Source: Monocercomonoides exilis
Lineage: Eukaryota > Preaxostyla > Oxymonadida > Polymastigidae
NCBI GenBank assembly: GCA_001643675.2
Contig: LSRY02000020.1
Coordinates: 1,295,501 to 1,359,500 of the forward strand
Direction of reading: 5' to 3'
Length of the DNA: 64,000 nt
Part shown: piece by piece, positions 54,401 to 64,000 of the stretch
Numbering within the stretch: position 1 is the first letter of the stretch
Layout of the letters: each line of letters begins with the position of its first letter
The notes under the pieces: model-generated
Database searches by the model: none
The model's input: only the letters and a program-made list of their open reading frames with translations
What the model was told of the DNA's origin: nothing
Program-made: the position numbers and the translations under genes

Positions 54401-57400
54401 AACAATCAAGATGGAATGATTGTTAGCAGAGCAACAACTTCTTTTTCGAGCATCAAGTTTTATCTGCCGAGTTCGCTATCTGGAAGGGAAGCTCTATTTC
54501 TGGTGCAGTCAGGATCTTTCTTGTCTGAGCAGTGTGCACTGATGCTTATGTCTGACACAACATTGTCTTTCAGTTTTATTATTTGCATGGGTGGAACAAG
54601 CGCAGTGAAATCACTTGTGGCGAAAGGATTCAAATTAACAGAAGCACCTCTGATGATTTCACGCACGAACGGGCAGCTTAACGTTGAGTTATGCAACATT
54701 TCGAATACAACTTCCGCATCAAACGAAGGAATAATTGATTGCACAAACGGAGGTTCATTGACTCTTCAGAATTCAACAATGGAAGGAATTGAGTGCAGCA
54801 GCAAGGCAGCCATAACGATTGAAAACGGGAAAACAGTGAAAGTGGAAAAAATCAACATGAAATCCATTGAACTCGCAAATGGAAATGGAAGCGCAGTGAA
54901 TATTGTGATGAATACAGGAAATGTTGTTGAGATTAGAGAGTCAACATTTTACAACTGTTTGGCTTGCTCTGGTTGTGGAGGAGGGATATATGCTTCGTTT
55001 GCTGGAAGCGGAAAGCTGAGCATCGGAAAAGATGGAACGCTCACATCGTTTTCAAAGTGTGGAGCAAGTGATACGAGAACTCAATGTGGATTTGGTGGTG
55101 GGCTGTTTGTGAAGGCTGCTGGTCAGTTCAATGATTATTCGGTTTCTTCATTCAGCTTTACGAGCGGTGTTGAAAAAAATTATGCAGCGAAAGGAGGAAG
55201 CAACATGTTTTTTGATGAGGGGAATTTGGCAGATTTGATGAATTCAGGAAAAGTGGATGTTACGATCTCGACAAATGCAGCAGAATACGATGATGCAATG
55301 GGCTTCGAAAATGGCAATGAAGATTATGGAATTCCTCTGGCTCTCTATTTCATTGCTCCATTTCCTCTGCCAGCAGTCGTTGGAGGAAACAACAAGAGAG
55401 ACTTCAGTGGATGTGGCCACTCGGGCTATCCTTGCTCAACAATTGCGTTCACAGCCAATCTTCGTTTTTCTTCGTTGAACAAAGACATCTTGCTTGATCC
55501 TTCATTTATTTGGAGCGAAGAGACAGAAATGAATGTTTGCGAATGGAAAGTGAAATGTGCGCAAAAGAACACAAAAATTGTGATTTCTCCACCACCTCCA
55601 ACAGATTCATCTTCTTTTATAACAGTCACTCAGCCAGCGACAATAACGAATATCACTTTTGTTTTGCCATTATCGCTCAACTCCAGAACGTCTTTGATTC
55701 AGTGTAACGGAAATAGCCTAGCATTAAACAGTTGCGGATTTTCGATTACTAATTCAGAAGAAAGCAACGAAATCAATTTCATCTTTGCAAAAATAATCGG
55801 AGGGATTTTTGTTGCAAATGATTTTGTTGTTGTTGCAGAAACAAACCAAATTACGTTTTCAACCAGTCCATTTTTATTTGAGGGAGGAAGTTCATTCACG
55901 ATACAGAGCTGTGAAATCAACGGAATAACCATGAAGAACGGAAATGGTGGTCTGTTCAGTGCATATGGGAATAGAGAAAGCTGTGGGATTGTGATTGACG
56001 GATGCCAAATAAGTTCATCATGTGAAGACGGAAACGAGCTGAAGGGCGGATCTTTGTTTATCCAGAAACAGGGGAATATGAACGTTGCTGTGAAGAACAC
56101 CAGATTCAGCAGTTGTAATGTGCCAAGCAGCGAAGAATCAAACAGTGGAAGAGGATTAGGAGGAGGGATATATCTGCATATTTCAGATAATAATGGAGTT
56201 TATTCACTGAAAAATCTGATATTCTTTGAATGCAAAGCGTGGAAAGGAAACAACATATTTGTGGATGCCATCAACTTAACTGAAGCAGTTCGAACAGATA
56301 ACTTCCAAATAGCTTGGAGGGAAATGGATAAAATGGATTTGATGGGGTATGAGCGAGTCTCCTGCAATCGAGATTATGCGATTCCTTTAACTGCATTTCT
56401 GACTTCATTTTCTGGAAGCGGATATGTTGGAGGCGAAGCAGATGGAGGACATGATCACTCAGGGTGCGGATTTTCATTTGCGCCTTGCCACACAATCAGC
56501 AAAGTTGTTGAATTGAGATTTGGATCAGCGCAACAGCAAGGTGTTGTTGAAGTACTCCCATCTTTCCAGCTGGATAGCTGCACAAGGCTTGCCTCGTGTT
56601 CTGTTTCTATTTTGGCGACAACAAAAAATACTTCTGTTTTTGTTTGCAGCAACGGAAGCGGGGAAGGGGATGGTTTGATCGAGACAGAAGCAGATGTTTC
56701 AATTTCGAATATTACGTTTTCCTTGCCTCCAAGCTTCGTTGAAACGCCTCGTTTGTTTCTGATTCTGTGCCAGCAATCAACTTTGAACATTGCTAATTGC
56801 TCAGCAACAAGGCAAATAGAAAGCGAGGCAATCGAATTCAGCATTCTTTGTGCAACAGGAGGCGAAGTTCATTTGACTGAATTTGAGCTGAAAAGAATTG
56901 ATTTTGGAGATATTGCAGCAATTGAGCTGAGAGGACAAGGAACATCATTATCTGTTGCAGGATGCACTTTTGAAGCGGTTGGAAGTCTGACACATAATGG
57001 ACTGATTCACTTGACCGAAGAATCTTCAGCCGACATCAAGAAGCTAACAGTCAATGGCTCATCACTGGAAAGTGGCAGCGTTATTTCATTTGGGGAAGGA
57101 AGCGCAATGAAAATGCATTCAAGTGAATTGTCGAACGTGACTCGCAACAACGGGAATGGCTCAGTCTTTTCAGGCGTTATTGGACAGGGAAAGCGAGTGG
57201 AGATCAGCAACTGTGTGTTTTCGAAAGCTATGTGCCAAGGCGAGATTCCATTTGGTGGAATGGGAGCATTCAATGTGTCGAATGGAGGAGAACTGATATT
57301 CACTCTGAACAGAGTGGAGAGCTGCACTGCGCTGGGAGCACAGGGATATGGAGGAGGACTGCATCTGAAATTCGATGCGAATGTTCAGTATTCTATGAAG

Positions 57401-60400
57401 TCAAACACTTTCACAGGAAATCTTGCTTCAAAGGGAAGTGATCTGTTTCTGCTTTGCGGGAATCCAGAAACGCTGATCAAAGAAGATCTGTGGTTTGGGA
57501 CAATTGACGAATTGAGCACACCTGAGCCAAATTTCTGGGTTATGGACTCCGTTGAAAGCACAGAAATTGACTATTCAATCAAGAAATATCTGTTTTCTGG
57601 AACAGGAGATATCATCTTTGTTGAGGCAGGAAAAAGCACGTTGCCGAACTGTGGAAGCGATGCAAATCCATGCGATCGATTGGAGGTTGGTGTCAGCAAC
57701 CTGAAAGAGAACCAGACGACTGTTCAGATCAACAACCACAACTGGGTCTCTGGAGAGATGAGAAGAGATGGGAAGCGGCTGACCATCCGCGGAGTAGCTG
57801 ACAAATCCGAGCTGAGAGTTGAAAGCAACGGTTTCTTCAATGTGGTTGATGGTTTAACGCCAACAGTGCTTCTTCTCAACAGACTGATTTTCAAACTTCC
57901 TGCCTCTCCGGCAGAAGGTAATGTTGGCGTTATTCGGATGAATGGGGGACGAGTGGCAATCCTGAATTGTGAGTTTGGAGGGAGCGAAGGTTCTGAAGAA
58001 GCTGGAAAGCTTTGGATCGTTGTTGGAGAAAGAGGAAAGGCACAGCTTGAGAGCGTATCATTTTCTTATCTGACTTTTTTGTCGAGCTTCGGAATAGCTC
58101 GGTTGGAGAGAGGAGAGATGTCTATCAACAATCTGAATGCATCTTATGTTGTATCAGAAGGAGATGGATTGATCCAGGAAATTGAAGGAGAAAGATTTGA
58201 AATCAATGCAGCGAATATTTCTGATTGCTCTGCTTCATGCGGAGGAATATTTGTGCTGAGGAACGTGGAGCGGGCATCCATTTCTCGAGGATGTGAATTT
58301 GTGAGATGCATATCGCGCAATGGCGATGGAGGCGTTGTTGAATGTGAGCTTGCCTTTAAGAATAGTTTCGACATAGAAAATGTTGAAATAAGTGAATGCG
58401 AAGCTAATGAGACATGCGGAAGAGGAGGAGGCATTTTTCTTTGTTTAAGCGACGATTCCACAAACTACTTAAATTTCAGAGAAATTGTGTTTTTTGAAAA
58501 TAAAGCTTTGTACGGGAGGGATTTATTTATCAGCTGTTCTGATTTGAATCAAACAGCGAGCTGGCATAGCTTCTCTTTAAACATATTAGACGAAAATGGC
58601 GTTTCTGTTGTGGATATGAAAGGAATTGATAAAAGATTTTTTGGTGAACCTGTTGATCTGCTTCTATTTCTGGTGACATACCATTCGAATGAGGTGTTTG
58701 TTGACCAAAATGGAATTGAAGTGATGGGATGCGGCAGCTTGAATTTTCCCTGCAACACTTTCTGGAGGGGTGTGAATAATGCCAATTTGAATTCTTCGCA
58801 TAGAATTATATGGATTGGCTCAAACGCAATCATTCAAGATGAATATGATCTGTCCAATTTCGAGGTCAAATCTTCAGTCTCTGAAGCACATGCAAAGCTT
58901 GATTTTGCTTCTGAAATTATTCGTTCCGACTTTTCTTCAGCGTTGATTGTCAATTCGAAGAATCTTCAATTTTGCCTTGTTGATTTCGTGTTGCCGTTGG
59001 AATTCAGCACCAATCGTAAAGTTCTGATATCTTCTTCTCCTGAAAATGGGATGCTTCATTTGATTGATTGTGCATTTTCAGCGAGGCAACAAGGCACAAT
59101 TTCGTTTTCGCTGATTTCTGTGAATGGAGGAACATTTTCGCTGATTCGTTGTACAATTGAAGATGTGAAGTTTGATTTCACGCCGATTTCTGCTTCTTCT
59201 TCTTCGGCTGTAATTGAAGCATGCAATATTTCTGGGGCCAAAACAGAGAATGGGGCAGAAGGCGGAGCACTTCGAATCACGTTGAAAGCAGAGCAGCAAT
59301 TGATGATCAACAAAACAATAGGAAAAAATTGTGAATGCTCACAGACAATTGGAAAAGGTGGATTTCTTTATGTTGACTGCTCAAACTCAGAAATCGGAAC
59401 TCCTTTTGTTTTTGATGCAATTGTTTTGGAAGCCAATGAAGCGAAAATTGGGGAGCATATTTACATTTTGTCGTTTGATTTGAATGTAACTGTGGCATCA
59501 TCTTCATTCGTGTTTGATTATTCTTCAATGGAAAATGCAGCAAATCTGTTTGTGGGGAGTGACGATGTCTTCAACAATGCCAACCTCTTCAGATTTCTTG
59601 TGAGTTATTCGAATTTCCAGATAGACGTTTCTTCACTTGGCTTTGATGTGAAGAGGTGTGGAAGTCCAGACGATCCGTGCTTTTCTTTCTGGAAAGGGAT
59701 GCAGCAGATTGACGGAAGCGAGACAAAAAAGGAGATAATAATTCACGACACGACAGTTTTGAAGGACAGCTTTGTTCTTTCCGACTTCAAGATATGCTCT
59801 GGAACAACATCTGAAGTGGAAGCCAGCCATTCGATGTTGGCTGTGAGCCAAGAAGAACCAGTGGAAGGAAAAGGATTGATCAGAAACAATAAGGCTCTGA
59901 CATTTTCGTGGATAATTCTATCAGTGGAGTTTATACATGAAAATGGAGAAGAAACCATTGTGAAAAACGAAGATGGAACTTTAACGTTTGAAGAGTGCTG
60001 GTTTTCTTCAACAAGCACGGGCAATATGGCACAAAACTATGTGTTTGCGGAAATGGGGAAAGGAACGCTGATTGTTGATGGACTGAATGTTGAAAGGATC
60101 CATACGAAGCGAGGCGTATTCAATGTATTTGGCAAATGCGAATGCAGAATGAACAAAATGAATGTTCTTTCATCCACAATTGAGAGCGGAAGCATAATTA
60201 ACGTGAAGAATGCAGCAGAAACAACAAGACGCAATATGAAAACAATGATAAATATAAATGAATCGACATTCTTTTCTGTTTCAAGGAAGGATGATGGATC
60301 GTGTGTTAGCAGCAGCAATTGCAGCAGTGAAAGTGTTGAAATGATAGTGAGAAATTCGTCAATCGAATCGTGCAAAGCTCTTTCGTCTGAGAAAGGCGGT

Positions 60401-63385
60401 TCTCTTTTCTTTGTACTGAGTTTGGATGGCTCGCTGAAAGTGGAAGATTCACGAATAGCGCAATGCTCTTGTTCTGTTGCAAGCGGAAGAGGAGGAGGAG
60501 CATTCTTGGAGTGTAAGGAAAGAGGAGAATTGAACTTTCTTTTCAAAAATATCACATTTTCTGGCAATGAGGCATTTGTTGGCCGAGACATTTTCATTGA
60601 ATGCACAAACATCTCGAACCAAATCAACGAGACACAGTTTGTGATGGATTTGAGAGCGGACTCTTTTATTCGCCTGAATGCGATGTATGGGATTGATCCA
60701 ACACTCTCCGAGCCAGTTGATTTGATTGAAGTGATGACATTCTTCCAGGCAAGCATGATTGTTGTCTCTAATGTGTTTGGGAATAGCGGAGCGAACGATC
60801 GGCAGTGTGGCACAAACACTCATCCCTGTCTGTCTGTTGGATATGGTGCCAGCCATCTTGTTGGTGACTTCCTGAGAATTGTGGCTATTGATGAGCAAAG
60901 TGAGATTGAAAAGGAGATTGAGCTGAGCGATATCACCATTCAGTCGAAAAGCTTCGCAAAAGCAAAGCTGGTTGTGTTATCAGCTATTCCTGCTGTTGGC
61001 CCAGCTCTGATTAAAACGAAAGGAAGAAATCGCCTGGAATCAATCGAATTCCTGTTTGCAGACTTATTTTCATCGGATCACAAGGCAATTCTGGAAATTG
61101 ATGAAGGCAGCATGCTGATCGTCGATGTTGCGTTTAAGCCAGAGAATACGAATTCAAAAGTTGGTTTTAATGAACTTATTCGGATGAAAGGAGGGATGCT
61201 GGACTTTGATAAAATTTCCATTGAACAGATAGAAACTATTTCGTTATGCTCTTTCGAAAAAGGAATTGTCCAATTACGTTCTGCTTCAATTGCGAATGTT
61301 GTGTCACTTCAGGATTTGTTTGTTGTGTTGTGCGAAGACATCTCGATGAAGGAAGTGGTGATTAGTGAGGCAGTAAGCCAAAAGAGCATCATCAGTTTTG
61401 ATGGAGCAGAGAACAAAGCGCAGAGCGTTACAATGAAATCAGCTTTGTATGAATGTACAATTTTGAATGTTTCGTGCAAAGGAGATACGCCTCTTGTTTG
61501 TATCAGCAACAGGAGAAATGTGAATATATCAAATTGTGAAATAGGCAATTCCTCGTCAAAAGCTGAGAAAGGGAAAATTGTATCCTTGCTTTCTTGCTCT
61601 GAAATTTTCATGGATTCATGCGTTTTCAGTGGGGATTTAGAAAATTCAAAAGAAAATAACAACAATGAGATTAAATCAGATCTTTGTGAATGGAATGGAT
61701 CTCTTGTGGATACAGAATATAGCTCAGTGGTGATGAAAGATACAACAATATCAAATTCACAAGAGGGAGGACTTTCGATGAGTGGAGGAAATGTGGTAAT
61801 TGAAATGGGAATGTTCAACAACAACAAGCCATCAATTGAAGGATATCCTTCAGCGAGGAGAAACATCATCTGTTCAGATTCAGGACTGCTGGATGTTGTA
61901 AGCTTGAAAGGTGGAGATGGGATATTACCAAACACATCGCTTTGGATTTTGGACGAGGAATGCAACTTGGGAGGAATTGCAGGAGAAAGAGGATCAGCAT
62001 TTTTCATACCCGTTTTGGATTCTGCACAAATGGAAAAAACAGAAAACACAACGAAGATCATTTTTATGGGGAATTTGCTTCTTCCATGCAATCTTTTGTT
62101 TCAAATTGTGACTACCATTAACAATGAAAAGTCAATTTCAACGTTCCATTTCAAAGACGAAGATTGCGTTTCGGAGACAAAAATCTTCTCTGTTATTAAT
62201 TCGGGCTTTGTTGATTCAGCTCCAGAAGAAGCAGAAGTATCTGTGTGCATTCTATTTGGGAATACCTACAATCCATCGTCTACTGAATCATTCATTTTGA
62301 AGAACAAAAGTGAAACTGAACAAAATGGAGATGGCAATGTTGTGAAAGGAGAAAACAAAATTGAATGGGGCATTATTGCCTTTATTTGTTGCGTTGTCGT
62401 TCTTTTAATTTTTGCAGTAATGTTTGTTGTTGTAATTGTACTTTTGCGAAAGAAACTGAATGAAGCGGAAAAGAAAGCGAAGAAAACAGGATCGGAATAC
62501 GAGCAAATAAATGAAAATGCAGAAAGGAGAAGGGAAAACGATGGAAAAAGCTTTGAAATGAGTGAGATGCCATCCACGATTCTGGAAGGGATGACGAGCC
62601 AAATTCCACTTCTGATAGACAATGATGAAATTCTTCCAGAGCCTCCATCAATGACTGATGAAATTCTGAATGAAAATGATCTGCCAGATTTGGAATCTCC
62701 ATTGCCATTGTCTGAGGATGCTTCTGTTTCTGGGGTGTTGCAACCGCATTCATTAAGTGTTATATCAGCAAAGAAGCCATTTCGAGAAAAGGAGAAAAAG
62801 AACATCAAAACATTGCATTCAGTGATTCATTCAGTGCAAGGTAATTTTACAATGGGAACAAGAGCGATGGATGTTGTTGATGGGAAGGAGGTGGTTTTGG
62901 CGGTGGCAGAACTGTTTGAGCATTTGATTTCAGTTGGAGACGAAAGGGCGGAAATGATGGCAAGGCAGCTGTGTCCATATACAATCTTTGTTGAGGAAGG
63001 AAGTAATGAAATATTTGTTTTGACAGAGGAATTGGAAGATGAAAAGCAAAATAATGAACTGAGGCGATGGAAGGCTCCAGAAATGGGAGATGAAAGCGAT
63101 GAAAATGAGGAAGTGGAAGATGATGAAGTTGAAAAAGCAGTTGTTTTCACACTTGGACTGATTTTCCATGAAATGGCAACAGGGGAAGTGCCTTTGAGCG
63201 AGTGTGACGCGGAGGAAGCGCAGGAGATGATGAGAGATGGGGTGCGACCGCTGACAGAAGGAATTGAAGGAGAAGAGCTGGTTGAGTTCTTGGAAAATAT
63301 GTGGGCAGATGAACAAAACGATAGGCCTTTTCTGAATGAAATTATTGAAAAATTGAAAACTTTTTTTGATAATGAAGAAGATTGA
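51476..63385 (+). CDS. Giant beta-helix membrane protein C with kinase-like tail; in-frame TGA
   Basis: The frame from ATG 51476 to TGA 63383-63385 is 3969 codons, broken only by TGA at codon 803 (53882-53884). Upstream of it lies a signal-peptide-like start (MDVRFVLCFIESYLL) and beta-helix repeats; the same frame continues open for 9.5 kb. Eight CG-x-PC-type motifs (about 53186, 54212, 55411, 56464, 57649, 58731, 59658, 60804) mark modules of 310-400 residues, against five in A and B. The membrane-proximal block, transmembrane helix (about 3630-3657) and the SFEM..SQxPLL juxtamembrane motif match A and B. The tail differs: about 3787-3965 resembles a kinase C-lobe (RRWKAPE, VFTLGLIFHEMATGEVP, NDRPFLNEI) with no HRD or DFG motif, so a pseudokinase. 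The TGA replaces a conserved Cys. Either the gene is freshly broken, the base is an error, or TGA is read through. Confidence 0.8.
53882..53884 (+). other. In-frame TGA in protein C
   Basis: The context reads FAD-TGA-GAQGVGSNGFGGAIFL. Equivalent repeats elsewhere in A, B and C have Cys at this point (F-x-x-C before the glycine-rich GGA strand). One base change from TGC or TGT to TGA explains it. Frame is unchanged on both sides. Confidence 0.9.
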
Positions 63386-63419
63386 AATTATAAAAAGAAA
63401 TAAATTTAAAGAAAGAAAA

Positions 63420-63551
63420 ATGAGTGTTGAACAAGGAATGCAAGAGGTGGAAAATGACAATGTGTTTCAGAATGATTATCAGTTATCAATTGTGGATGAA
63501 TTATATCATTTGGGGAAAAAACGAAACAATTTATCAGAATTGAAGAAATAA
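63420..63551 (+). CDS. Small hypothetical ORF, 43 aa
   Basis: ATG-to-TAA frame just after protein C (MSVEQGMQEVENDNVF..., ending LSELKK). No known family. It could be a chance frame in the 3' untranslated region of protein C, or an exon of a gene running out of the window. Confidence 0.15.
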   Translation: MSVEQGMQEVENDNVFQNDYQLSIVDELYHLGKKRNNLSELKK

Positions 63552-64000
63552 TAGCTAAGATTCAATGGATTTGAAAAAGAAAGATTAATAATTCTTGAGA
63601 TTCCCTGAACGATTAAAAAAATGTCAGATTCAAATTTTGGTGAAGAATGTCATGAAAGCATGGCAGAAAAAGCAAAATGTGCAGAAATAACATGATTGCA
63701 TAAAATATAATGCAAAACATATTCATTGATTTATATTGGAACATTATTAGGCTGTGCTATTTAATATTACAACTTTATGTGAATAGTCAAAAATTCGTGT
63801 TCTTATGAGATATTTTTTGACATTATGCTTATTTATTTCATTTTGACTCCAAAATTTGGAGCATATTTTAGAAAATATTTGCTTTCATACATCTTTCCTC
63901 ACAAATTTTTGCGTATAAACACCCAAGAAGACTTTTTAAAATTATTTAAATTATTGTTATATATTTAGTCTAGGGGCGCTTTGCTTTGAAGTTTTTATCT
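63552..64000. other. Non-coding end of window
   Basis: AT-rich sequence with no gene or RNA I can support. Confidence 0.45.

Overview
The window is nuclear DNA of a unicellular eukaryote: AT-rich non-coding sequence, short GT-AG introns, very long low-complexity proteins, and a cilium/flagellum gene. My best inference is a flagellated metamonad of the intron-rich Preaxostyla/oxymonad kind. This rests on giant Pmp-like right-handed beta-helix surface proteins together with many short introns, and it is not proven. The standard genetic code fits: reconstructed genes end in TAA, TAG and TGA.

Layout, left to right: ribosomal stalk protein P1 (minus, 375-795); giant beta-helix membrane protein A (plus, 1967-10678); a 2.5-thousand-residue E/K- and Ser-rich RRM protein (plus, about 11351-19078); a CFAP96-like ciliary protein (minus, 20340-21768) divergent from a 2.1-thousand-residue orphan (plus, 21937-28480); giant beta-helix protein B (plus, 28936-37539), a duplicate of A; a 4.2-kb gene-poor stretch with a near-perfect 411-bp foldback element and a decayed second one; a Ser/Thr kinase with a poly-Ser tail (plus, 41768-45980); a PH-domain Niban-like protein (minus, 48168-51112); and giant beta-helix protein C (plus, 51476-63385), which has more repeat modules, a kinase-like cytoplasmic tail and one in-frame TGA.

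I rebuilt exon structures by hand for the six spliced genes. Reading frame is kept across all 22 proposed introns and each CDS length is divisible by three. The 5' splice sites favour GT-N-T-G with T at +4. Notable predictions are a stop codon split by an intron in the P1 gene and a 7-nt microexon in the RRM gene. The three giant genes look intronless.

A, B and C form one family: signal peptide, cysteine-bearing beta-helix modules of about 350 residues each opened by a CG-x(4-5)-PC-type motif, a highly conserved membrane-proximal block, one transmembrane helix and a cytoplasmic tail. Tails differ (Lys-rich in A and B, pseudokinase-like in C), and A and B show a patchwork of near-identical and diverged blocks. 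This is the best candidate for an undescribed system: a cell-surface receptor/adhesin family changing by module gain, sequence exchange and tail swapping. That function is inference.
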